From positions 40,428,901 to 40,492,900 of the forward strand of contig BTRK01000006.1 of the NCBI GenBank assembly GCA_036245805.1: DNA of 64,000 nucleotides, in the 5' to 3' direction. How positions within the stretch are numbered: position 1 is the first letter of the stretch; each line of letters opens with the position of its first letter. This DNA is from Pristionchus mayeri. Lineage: Eukaryota; Nematoda; Chromadorea; Rhabditida; Neodiplogasteridae. Below the pieces are notes generated by a model. It worked only from the letters and a program-made list of their open reading frames with translations. It was not told the origin of the DNA and did not search any database. Shown piece after piece: positions 44,040 to 53,838 of this stretch. Position numbers and translations under genes: made by a program.

Positions 44040-45609
44040 TTTATGAGAGTGATGAGATCTGATCTTTTCGGTATTTCTTAATCCTCCAACTTGCGTGGTG
44101 TTATTAAAACGCTATAATGTATTGCCCAAGTAGGTGGCGTACTAAGAAGACAGCAACTTCTCTTACAATCCATAAGTCTGGCGATTAAACGCTCCTCTGG
44201 GAGCACATCTTGAAAGCCTCTCTCTCCTGCTCTCTCCTAATCCTTCCTCGTAGTAGTTTATCCACATCAAAACATTGGGGAAGTAATACATGCACAACTG
44301 TCGTTTTTACACTCAATCGATATCTCGCCTAGCGTCTGAAAGAGAAGAAATAAATCGAGTTTGAATTAGATTATTACTGTTAGATCCTTCCACCCTGGTC
44401 CGCTCTTCCAGGCTCACATTTATTTACGAATACAGCAAGAAGATGTAAGCCACTGGGTATGGCTTCCCTTTTTAGACCATGAACTGAACCATAAATAGCA
44501 AGGGGAGTCTTAAATCAGGGCGGAAGGGTTCTTTTCTCCGATCTATCTCTCATTCGTACTCATCATTGACTATATTCTCCCTCCTACAATTTTCGCTCTC
44601 GTTTGTTATATTTTCTCCATATGTTATATTATTTATAATATGTGTTCCGCGATATAAATTTGGATCACTTCTTTCTTTCATAACTTCCTCAGTTCTACAA
44701 TTCTTTACAGGTGCCTACACCATCTCTGCAGACTCGACCTACACTCGAGTAGCTGAATCATTACTGAACAATGCAGTAAACATCAATTTACTCCATCCAT
44801 CCACGCACTGGATCAACCGTCAGAAAAGGGTCCTGGATAGCGGTTCTACATCACGAATTCAAGAATAAGACGATTCACAAAAGTTGCATTATTGGCACTC
44901 GCAAGTAAACCACATTTTCTTTTCAATGCAATGGTGGATTCCTATCAAGCCGAATACTAAGAATATGGCCATTTACAGTCATCGGATGCTGCATGTGGCA
45001 GTGCTTCAAGTGCTATAGAAGAGTGACGAATAGAATTGGAATCAATGCCGTCGACATTCAGCCCTCGCGCCGCCTCTTGAACTGCCATATTACAATTATC
45101 GACTGATCCTGGAACTTCATGTCCTAAATTTTCCACTCTGTTTTTTGTTCAATTGAAGATAAAGAAATTTTAAAAAAGAAGAGTCATGAGTCATGAGGCC
45201 GCCACATCAGGAGTAGAGGGAAGGAAACCAGGGATTTTCCATTCCAATGGTCATCTCGTATCATATCGTTCGTATCGTTCAAGTCAATTGGCCGTCGGGC
45301 CGTGTCTGTCTTCAGTTCACAACCATCTTGATCATCACTTCATCCTCACTCTTTTACACTCCATCTAAATCAAAAGAAGTCATACGAGATATTGAATCTC
45401 TCTCATTTGAGTGTAGAAATCACCGAGGAAAGACTACAAAAGAAGGGGACAAAAGATAAGACAGTGTCGGAGCTATTTTCCAATAGGAAAAATTGTTTGC
45501 CCATTTGAATTAATGGCTCAATTATTTAAAATAAGAAGAATATTGTAAACGTCCATGCCAATTAATTTAGAAAAAGTTTTTTTCCAAAGATATTCAGATA
45601 TCATAAAAC
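44040..45609. repeat. duplicated block without a gene
   Basis: From about 44,380 it matches 54,340-55,690: CACTGGGTATGGCTTCCCTT, TTCCTCAGTTCTACAATTCT and GACTGATC(C/G)TGGAACTTCATG occur in both. The 100-residue frame at 44566-44868 (AYTISADSTYTRVAESLLNN) is open here but broken at 54.65 kb and 42.6 kb, so it is not supported as a gene. Confidence 0.6.
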
Positions 45610-45693
45610 AGCAAAAACAGCCAGGTCAAGTGAATGTCTATGGGAGGTTTCTGATTGGTAACCCATAGACTCCGGACCTTGACTGTTCTGTCA
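45610..45693 (+). ncRNA. conserved hairpin upstream of tRNA unit
   Basis: Stem GTCTATGGG / CCCATAGAC intact; the loop is one G shorter (GGAGGTTTC). Confidence 0.4.
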
Positions 45694-45936
45694 TTCACTC
45701 ACTTCTTATCGCTGATATACTACAGAGAATGCACGCGCTCTAGTCGCGCCGGGGAATAAGAAAAGAAAAGAGCAGATAAGAAAAGAGAGGGTTGGCGGAG
45801 GGGAGGATTGCACAAAATTCCTCTCTCCAAACTGGTTCATACTCTCTACTCTGTCACCGTTGTGATCGGATTGAAATGGACGACTCGTATCCATATTTTA
45901 CAATTTTCATTGTATTGATAATAACGCAAAACTTTC

Positions 45937-46008
45937 TGGAGGCATGGGGAATTGAACCCCAGCCCTCGCGCATGCTAAGCGAGCGCTCTACCACTGAGCT
46001 ATGCCCCC
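45937..46008 (-). tRNA. tRNA-Ala (AGC), one stem variant
   Basis: Full length. One change (CCCTCGCGC for CCCTCTCGC on the plus strand) at the junction of anticodon stem and variable loop. The AGC anticodon and both boxes are intact. Confidence 0.88.
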
Positions 46009-46221
46009 ATTGGTGGAAGAGCTGCTAATTATGAACATTTTAATGGAAGCGGACGGAGTGAGATTGATCGTAAAGCGTAGAGTGAGTGGGCATGATCTTG
46101 CAAACAAAGGGATCGGAGTGTGTTATCTACCCGCTTGCACGGCCTGTTTTACGAGATATTCACTCCGGGCAAGATTAGGTTCTCCCATTAAAAGCGCTGA
46201 ATAGCAGGTTCGAAACATGTC

Positions 46222-46293
46222 GGGGGCATAGCTCAGTGGTAGAGCGCTCGCTTAGCATGCGAGAGGGCTGGGGTTCAATTCCCCATGCCTCCA
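46222..46293 (+). tRNA. tRNA-Ala (AGC)
   Basis: Consensus copy. The 213-nt spacer to the 45937 gene is nearly the same as in the pair at 56027/56313. Confidence 0.95.
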
Positions 46294-46629
46294 GAATTTT
46301 TCAAGCGTTAATAAATATTTTTATTTTGATTGTTACGTTACCTCGTTACTTTTACTTATTCAATATGAACACTTTGTCATCGCTCTCCTCTCAATAAGAT
46401 CATACACTTTATCGGGAACAGAAAAAAGTTCTAAACTGTTTTATTCAATTCATAAAATTGTGATATGAAGTATCTACATTCGCATCTTGACGTACACTGC
46501 CTCCTCTTGATTATCCAGGTCTTTCGATGATATTCTTTTGATGGAATTCTCCTCGGTAGGATTTACTCCCATTCGATGGCCGCCAATTAAGAGCATTTCC
46601 ACCTTAATTTATCATATTTTGAGAGGATC

Positions 46630-47525
46630 GTTTGCCTAAGAATCGAGCAAGTGTCGGCACAAGCCAAAAATCTCAATTCTCTCCAACTTTGTGTTTTTGG
46701 GGTTATCGAAGGTGCGGAAAACGATAGTTCATTTTGCTAAACGATAGTTCATTCATTTTGCTCCTGGAGCCTTCGTTGGTTCCAGACGGCGTCACGTTGA
46801 AATCACGTTTTTACACATATCTGACCTCTCGGAAGTGCTAATTTCAAGCGGCTAAGGTTTCCGGGGTAGAATTTGATGGTGATCACTACCATCTATTTCA
46901 TTTTTCATGATTTAATAAAATTATTCTTAAAAATTCAATATTTCGCATTGGCAAAAGTAAGTTGAGAGATACATCAAAAGAACCGGCTTGAAGAGAGGAT
47001 TCAGAATCTATGTTTACAGCCAATTTCGTGTATCGGTTCGAAAGATTTTAGTGAAATAGTGAGCCCAGATCGGCAAGAGAGGAGAGAGAGTGTGTGGATG
47101 AGAGAGAGCGGGGAGACTGTCAGGGGGAGGGAAGGGGAGAGATGAGTAGACGCATCATATTTCGTCAATCGGGGCTCACTATTTCACTCCAATCTTTCGA
47201 ACCGATACACGAAATTGGCTGTAAACAAGGATTCTGAATCCTCTCTTCAAGCCGGTTCTTTTGATGTATGTCTCTCAACTTTCTTTTGCCAATGCGAAAA
47301 GTTGAATTTTTAAAATTCTTTTTATTAAATAATGAAAAATGAAATAGATGGTAGTGATCACCATCAAATTCTACCCCGGAAACCTTAGTCGCGTGAAATT
47401 AGCACTTCCGAGAGGTCAGATACGTTTTCCGCACCTTCGATAACGCCAAAACACAAAGTTGGATAGAATTGAGATTTTTGGCCTGTGCCAGAAACACTCG
47501 TATCTGCTCGATTCTTAGGCAAACG
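46630..47525. mobile_element. foldback element related to the satellite foldback
   Basis: About 0.9 kb inverted repeat: GTTTGCCTAAGAATCGAGCA at 46630 and its inverted match TGCTCGATTCTTAGGCAAAC ending 47525; inner arms reach AGCCAATTTCGTGTATCGGT / ACCGATACACGAAATTGGCT with a loop of about 90 bp rich in GAGAGA. The empty site is seen in the paralogue near 56862 (CATATTTTGTGAGTATCTATC). The terminal 20 bases nearly match those of the giant foldback at 27413. Confidence 0.85.
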
Positions 47526-48061
47526 GCCTCCTATGCTGTTTTTTCAAGGGAACAGTACATATGATTCGAAATGTTTTCGTTGTTTCACTCTTATAGATGA
47601 AGTTCTGAAAGGTCACGAACCTTTCCAAAGCTGATTTCAAAGCAGGCACTCCTGAAAATGGATACGAAGTAGGTCAGCGTAACTACAGGAATGACTCGAG
47701 CAATAACCTGATACATATTTCACTTTTGATAGATTCCCGAATCCACTTACGAAATCAATAAATGAGGAGAAGTAGACAAGGTAGATCATCTTTAAAACAA
47801 AATTAATAAAATATTTAATTGAATGAAGCCGTGCATTTTGAGTTTTGAGATTTTTTCTCTCACCGGATAGTGTAGAAGATATCCGCAGTAGGAAAGTCTT
47901 CCAAGCGGAATCCAAATATGCCACGACATGAATGAGTTGATGGGGCCTCAATTGTTCGAATCTGATGTGGTATACTCAACGCAAAACCTCCATAACCGTA
48001 GTAGCACGAAATGATGATCCAAGAGAGAGCGAGAGCCCAGACTGGCTTCGAGAACGCAGAG

Positions 48062-48483
48062 TCATATTATCATATTTATCCTGACGTCAGGCACAATGGT
48101 CCTGCAGGAGGGTGACTTCAGTGTGGAGGGAATGGGGATCTTCGGTCTCAGAGCGTCGTTAGGTCAAGGGATGGGATCTTCTTTGGCTTCTCTGGTCAAC
48201 TGTAGGGACGATCGTGATGGATCTCCGTTGAGCATCGAAGTAGATCATCCTGCCGCCGAACACCTGACTTGCGCCGGTTAGGAACTCACAACGCAGACAG
48301 CGGGGCTTTCTTGACGGTAGATCACTCGAGACGATGGGAATCCGTCCGTGCTCCTCCTCTTGAAGTGTACCAAGTAGGCGATACTCTCCGGGTTGCCCAA
48401 GCTGACGGGAGAGGATTCCCCAAACTAGGTCGGAAAAGAGCGGGGTCAGGGACGACCGCCCATCACGAGCGCTAGAATGGAGA
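48062..48483. mobile_element. 422-bp insertion with 9-bp duplication
   Basis: Flanked by AACGCAGAG at 48053-48061 and 48484-48492, while the paralogous site near 57140 has one related copy. The ends show no obvious inverted repeat. Contents are GC-richer than the surroundings and are not recognised. A 9-bp duplication fits Mutator-like elements among others. Confidence 0.65.
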
Positions 48484-48885
48484 AACGCAGAGTACATTGC
48501 TCTAAATGTATGGTACGCTCGACTCGTTGGATCTTGGGTTTTAGTTTATCTACTGTCTAGTCGGATAATTTTAGCCTATTCTTGATTTCTTACTTCCAAA
48601 ATATGGGAATGAGATGTACAGTAGTCTGCGAATGTAGACCCAGAATAACAGTGAGCATCAGAGCGACTGATGTTATCCAGAGAATAACATTAATTATCTG
48701 CACATTTGGATTCACTGTCGCGCCGGGGAAGAGCAGAAATGAGAAAGAAGTTGATAGAGGGGAGGATTGAACAACATTAAATTCTTCTCCCTACTCATGT
48801 TGATTTCACTGTTGTTATCGGAATAAAAAGGTAGTCTCTAAAGTGCAAAAGATTCATAGCGATTTCCTGAGACTACAAAAGTTTC

Positions 48886-49698
48886 TGGAGGCATGGGGAA
48901 TTGAACCCCAGCCCTCTCGCATGCTAAGTAGACTTTGCTAAACGAGAGCTGAGAGACTCTGGGCGAGATCATTCGTCAAAAACTACTTTCGTTGAACGGT
49001 CAACTCTCGGAATGAATTTTAATCTGAGAGTCACTCTCGACGAGAGCTCTCGCGAGACAGTCAAATTGGTTAGTCTCGGCGAGAGGGCGAGTTTTTCGCG
49101 AAATTTATTCATTTCTTCCAATTATTGAGCACGAGAGTGGTTGGCGCAGATCATGGCGCTTCGCTCAGTTATAATAATTTTACTAGTTTATCTTGGGTGC
49201 CCATTCTCAAACGTCGATCTAGCAGAGTGGATAACGGGTCTGATTTATGCACAGTGAGCCGCTGGTTCGAATTCAACTTTGAGATTTTTGCAAAAAAAAT
49301 CTTGATTAATATTTGCTCACTCAGACTTAGGCTTGGCCCCCTAGGCAGTTAACCTCGACTAGTCGCAATAAGGAGAATCATTAGATGTTCATGAAAATCA
49401 GCACATCTTCACTTTTCTGATTTTTACTCCCCGACCACTCACACTTTCACCAATAGGGAGGAATGAATGAGAGGGGCTCGCTAGACCACTCGTCCTCTCG
49501 CCGAGAGTTATCAATTCGCATCTCTCGCGAGACCTCTCGACCAAGAGGCGAGAGGGGGGAAATGAACAAGCCGATCTCACTCTCGAATAAACCAAAATGA
49601 GAGCGTTCTCGACGAGAGAGAATGGGAGTTTCGCGAGAGATCTCTCATTTAGCAAAGTCTAATGCTAAGAGAGCGCTCTACCACTGGGCTATGCCCCC
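48886..49698 (-). pseudogene. tRNA-Ala split by a transposon
   Basis: The two halves (48886-48928 and 49662-49698) make up a minus-strand tRNA-Ala interrupted in the anticodon arm. The duplicated ATGCTAAG covers the complement of the anticodon loop region. The right half has also collected substitutions (CTGGGCT for CTGAGCT). Confidence 0.9.
48929..49661. mobile_element. hAT-like non-autonomous element in tRNA gene
   Basis: 733 bp, inverted termini TAGACTTTGCTAAACGAGAG / CTCTCATTTAGCAAAGTCTA (three mismatches), 8-bp target duplication ATGCTAAG. Many GAGAG/CTCTC runs make the subterminal regions partly self-complementary. The middle (about 49218-49288) has a tRNA-like stretch with TAGCAGAGTGG and GGTTCGAATTC. 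No transposase. Confidence 0.85.
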
Positions 49699-49928
49699 AC
49701 GACGGAGACAACTGCTAATTAAGCACATTTAATGGACAAATCAAGAATTTCGATTAGCATTGAGAGTGAGAACATAGGGTAGAGAGAGAAAGGGCGAGTG
49801 ATCTCCCCATCCTTTTCCAAAGAGATCCCGTTATGGAAGGGATTTCCAAAGAGATCCCGTTATGGAAGGAGCCTGGATAATGATAGCTTCTCTCGTAAAA
49901 TAGCGGAATAATAGTTCTCTCCCATGTT

Positions 49929-50000
49929 GGGTGCATATGTCAGTGGTAGAGCACTCGCTTAGCATGCGAGAGGGCTGGGGTTCAATTCCCCATGCCTTCA
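49929..50000 (+). pseudogene. degenerate tRNA-Ala
   Basis: Starts GGGTGCATATGTCAG instead of GGGGGCATAGCTCAG and ends GCCTTCA, breaking acceptor and D-stem pairs. Anticodon and T arm are still consensus. Confidence 0.8.
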
Positions 50001-50109
50001 GAACGTTTTGTATTTTTTCGAAATATTTTGCTTTCCATTATGTGAGAGTGATGTAATGTGATCTTTTTGGTATTTATTAATCCTCCAACTTGCGTGATGT
50101 TATTAAAAG

Positions 50110-50255
50110 GGCACTTCTTCGGTTTCTGGCCACCCCCCCCCTCCTTCATCGGGCCCACTCATTTCTAGGTATTAATCCCTGCCGCTCAACCCTCAATGAT
50201 GAGCGGGAATGGGAAATGATAGGGGGGGGGGGTGGCCAGAAACCGAAGAAGTGCC
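50110..50255. mobile_element. 146-bp hAT-like MITE
   Basis: Inverted ends GGCACTTCTTCGGTTTCTGG / CCAGAAACCGAAGAAGTGCC with 8-bp duplication ATTAAAAG at 50102-50109 and 50256-50263. The duplicate block at 23.69 kb has the uninterrupted site. Confidence 0.9.
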
Positions 50256-50590
50256 ATTAAAAGAATGATCGCAAGGGTAGGTGGCATACAAAGAAGACAA
50301 AATTAAGTAAAAATTCAAATTTTATTATCGAAAATTGGCAGTATTCACACGATCAAAGTACATACATGTATTATAATGTCGAAAATGGAACGGGACTACT
50401 CAGTTGAGATCACATGATAGAAGAGTAATCACCGTGCTAATACAAATAGGTGTGAGATCATGTAAAAATATGCACTCGTAAGACAGAGAATAGTGACTAA
50501 TGTACGAAAAGAGGGCTCAAATCTTACGAACTATAAAAATACAAACACATCAATAATACAGAAGTCGGAAAGAGCCATTTACGAAGACAC

Positions 50591-52436
50591 CTATGCGAAT
50601 CTCAGAACAAGCACGCCCTTGTTGAGAGCCATCTCTGAGCACCTTAAAATCAAATATCAAAGCTCTCCAATTAATATGCACTATGTAGCTCTGATCTGAT
50701 TCTAACCACTTCTAGCAAACTGGTTTCAAATAATCACCAACGAATATGACTTATCCTCCTTCGGTGTTAGTCGCCTAACGTGAAAAAAAATTAATGAAAT
50801 AACTCACCGAATGCCTCTATCTTCAGCCATCTGGATCACATCCGTTTTGATGATGGGAATACGGTCGGGAGATCCGTTGCCTACGCCAGTGCAGACGTGC
50901 AGCACACTCGGAAGAGGCCCGGCTGCAAAGTAAAGGCATAAAATATATTTAAACATTATCTTTGTAACATGAAAAAGCTAAAAAAAGCTAAAGTACGATG
51001 CGAACTATTCACTAAGGAAAAATTTGACATCACTGTGGTATTATGAAATACTTCTCATTCGACCTAGTAACCTTTGCAGGCTGTGAAAACACTACGAGTT
51101 TCGTGGAAAAGACTTGTAAGATCAAAGATCAAAGATCAAATTCGCCGCTCACCTTTGATCTCCTGCATTTTCTTCTCAAGCACCTTCATAGCGATCCATT
51201 TCGGCAGGTAGTGAAGGTCCACAACATCGTTATTGAGTTGCTCATTAAACCTCAAAGATCAAAGATCATTTTCTTTAATTTGATCTTCCGTTTGGATGAA
51301 TTGTCTAGGGCGATAACACAAGACACAATCACAGCGAAACATATTTTGACGTTTTTTTTTTATTTTTTTAATTAAAAATAAATCACTCACTTATTGCTCG
51401 TCTCCTCAAGTGCTCGCTCTTCTTCTCACCAGAATAGCTAGTTGAAGCCGCTATCGGCGCTAAAAAAGCTACTTATTGATTTCTCTTTGTCCAATCATCT
51501 GTCCCTAAGGATTTCAAAGAAGAAGCGCAAAATGATGCTGGACAGGTCGGGGCAAAGATAAAGACAAAGTTGCATCCCCGCCAATTTCAATGTATGCCTA
51601 TTACAGGTGGTGGTATAGCAGATTAAAAAAGGAAGTGAAAATGACTCACCATTCTGGTTGTGCTTCTTCTCAAATCTGCCCTGGGAGGCGTTCCTCTCTC
51701 CTCGCGAAGTCGAGGGGAGCGAGTGACATTCGCTCGTCGATCTTCTCTTCTGTGAGTGGGGAAGAGGACGAAGTGGACCGCAATCGCTCGTCGTCCGCTT
51801 TCGGAGCTGGCCTCAAACAAATGAATTACACTGACTATGAAAAGAGTGAGGCAGAGTTCGTAATTTGGGTACCGAACCATACAGAATCCTAGCTACCGTA
51901 ACCCATATATTGAGGGGTACGTTAGCTATGATTTTCATTCGGCACGCATTCTTGACCGGCACTAAATCATCTTGACCGGCTTGTCACGACTAGTTCATAC
52001 CTGAGCTGCTAGAGGGAGGAGGAGGAGAGGGCCTGCTTCTCTTCTTTCCTTGTACCGTAGTCCACTCAGAATCTTCGACCGGATTCGGAGGAGCGATAGC
52101 GAAGCACGTCATGGAGATAGAGGAAGTGTAACTGAATTGAGCAGATTGATCAAAGCGAGAACGCGATCTAAGTGTGTGATGAATATTTATCTAAGCGAAG
52201 ACGTCTAAATGGGTATATTGATCAAAGTGAGGAAAGGATAGTGGTGCACACAAATGAGTGATTAGGAAGGAAGATGAATGCTTACTTCCTAAGATAGACA
52301 GATCGGAAGCGTCATGGCTATGCGACCACTTCGGAAGATCGGATGTATCCATCTTGCCTGTATCCCCCCTGACCATGCCCAGTGGCTGAGCTCGATGAAG
52401 AGATGAAAGGGGAAGGACTGTATTTGGAAGAGCCAT
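50591..52436 (-). pseudogene. DUF1771/Smr-domain gene, copy 2 (DUF1771 exon lost)
   Basis: Minus strand, paralogue of 24043-25965. It keeps the Smr core exon (about 50.81-50.92 kb) with LPSVLHVCTGVGNGSPDRIP followed by IIKTDVIQMAEDRGIR; the TGxGN loop and the following IKxxV helix match Smr domains. It also keeps the DLHYLPKWIAMKVLEKKMQE exon (51.2 kb) and the last exon ending GVLVLRFA with stop at 50591. But about 300 bp between 51,418 and 51,420 (present in copy 1 as 24,563-24,860) is missing, removing most of the DUF1771-like exon and the QETQERR exon. Upstream Ser/Pro-rich exons (EDSEWTTV) remain. Either copy may still be expressed in shortened form; the ancestral protein would need both sets of exons. 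Confidence 0.55.
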
Positions 52437-52689
52437 TGCAGTATGGATGCCTTAACTAAGACACTTGTTGGAACGAACGGGTGCCACTGACAAAATGACC
52501 GAGCCAAGGATTCGAATGCAAGGACAGTGCACGAAGACCTGGGATTCTGTATTCTGGAGAAGCGTGCTGTATCTAGGATACTGTAAGAGAAGCCTACAGT
52601 AGCCGGGGTACTCTATGAGAAGCCTCACCACCCTAATGTCCTGTGTTTTCTTGGAATAGAATTTAGAAATCTTTAGCATTTTTCCTTAC

Positions 52690-52930
52690 CGCTGCCCCCC
52701 CTCCCTCCATTCTCATCCCCCTTCGATCTCCTCCGATCTTCTGTCACACAAGTCTCCAATAAGATCTACATTGGACAAGCGGCCACTCCTACCGCTCACG
52801 AGGCTCCATCCCCTCAGCACTCTTTCTTGTTCGACACGATTCGGCTTCCCCTCGTCTCTCGTTCCCCCTAATCCTTTTACTTTATTCTCGAACATTATGC
52901 ACTTGATGTGTACGATAAATAAAAAATAAA
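52690..52930 (+). mobile_element. LINE relic with 3' tail
   Basis: Matches 26,120-26,310 (the LINE 5' of the endonuclease fragment), then jumps to a tail GATAAATAAAAAATAAATAA. Nearly the whole element is deleted relative to the 26-kb copy. Confidence 0.7.
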
Positions 52931-53127
52931 TAAATGCCCTGTTGAGGGTATCGATGAAGAGGTGAGAGGGGAAATACTGTAATTGGAATAGCCATTGCAG
53001 AATGGATGCCGTAAATGAGACACGTTATGGGACGAGCCGTGGTTCCACTGGCAAAGTTTTCGAGCCAAGGATTCTCATGTAGGAGCCGCTTCGCATGAAA
53101 TGACTTTCTTCATTATGCATGATCGGA
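52931..53127. repeat. junction of duplicated pieces
   Basis: Begins with sequence similar to 25,836-25,900 (Smr gene 5' region) and continues from 53,040 as a copy of 38,363 onward. No gene. Confidence 0.5.
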
Positions 53128-53379
53128 TTAAAGGAGGAGTAAAGGCAAACGCGCGCCCGGTTGAAATATGTTTCAATTAGATGGGAACTCGCTTCAAGTC
53201 GCGCGCTTTCTCGCTCGTTGCCTGAACTTTCCCTGATTTAGCTCCCCACCAACTACCGATAGCTCTGTTCGTAATGGAGATATAAATTTGAAAATTTCGG
53301 AGCTTCTTATCGTTGGGGAGATCTAGGCCGTACATATGAAAGCTTCAAAAATTGAATTTTGCCTTTGCTCCTCCTTTAA
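53128..53379 (+). mobile_element. TTAA-flanked MITE, family 1
   Basis: Near-identical to 38449-38700, in the same flanking context, so the two arose by block duplication and not by separate insertion. Confidence 0.8.
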
Positions 53380-53679
53380 TCGGCGAAAGAGAGCACGTAA
53401 AATGAAAACAGTCATTGCGTAGCCAACCGTCAGACTTATGACTACCGTATACCCAAACACCATGGTGCATTTTGTCAAATCACAGAAAGTTCAAATGCAC
53501 CCTGCGCACCACCCACCACACCACGCAACGTGGAGTGTTTTACTAAATCCTTGTGCATGCCTGAGTGACCCCCGAAGTCTTGTTGTGAGTTGAAAGAGAG
53601 ACGATCACTACTCTATCATCTTCTCGTGGTTCGTAAGAAATGTCTCTCCACATTCTATGCAATCGCTCTCCGATCATTC

Positions 53680-53838
53680 CGCTGAGAGCGCACGTAGGAC
53701 GGAGAGAAGTTTTTTTTGCGAACCATCCTTATTCTAATGACCTCGCGACTCTCGCGTAGCATCCAGATAATTTTTTGGATATTAAAGGACATTTGCATAT
53801 TGAGTTATTCTTCCATTTTGTGCAGAGAAAATTCATTG
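53680..53838 (+). pseudogene. broken copy of the 38,978 exon-like segment
   Basis: Same frame (IPLRAHVGRREVFFANHPYS) but with TAG after NDLATLA and later changes (FVQRKFI). Supports decay in this copy. Confidence 0.45.

Larger units (their letters stand above)
46474..48719 (-). pseudogene. NRF/acyltransferase-3 gene, C-terminal fragment (copy 1)
   Basis: Only the last third of the gene remains, on the minus strand. Exons from right to left: residues equivalent to the INVILWITS membrane segment (about 48.6 kb), KPVWALALSWIIISCYYGYG (about 48.05 kb), SFMSWHIWIPLGRLSYCGYL ending LHYPV (about 47.9 kb), MIYLVYFSSFIDFVSGFG (about 47.78 kb), VIARVIPVVTLTYFVSIF then SACFEISFGK (about 47.65 kb), and VEMLLIGGHRMGV ending VKMRM with the stop at 46474. 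The WIPLGRLSYCGYLLH motif is typical of the end of acyltransferase-3 proteins. The upstream break at 48719 joins directly to a tRNA-unit sequence (CGCGCCGGGGAAG). Two insertions lie inside: a foldback element at 46630-47525 and a 422-bp insert at 48062-48483. Confidence 0.75.

Noticed and set aside
44566..44868. A gene encoding AYTISADSTYTR-type protein
   Set aside because: The paralogous stretches at 42.6 and 54.65 kb carry stops in the same frame and show no sign of selection.
45792..46204. Open frames containing MEAWGIEPQPSRMLSERS
   Set aside because: These are translations of the antisense strand of tRNA-Ala genes, not proteins.
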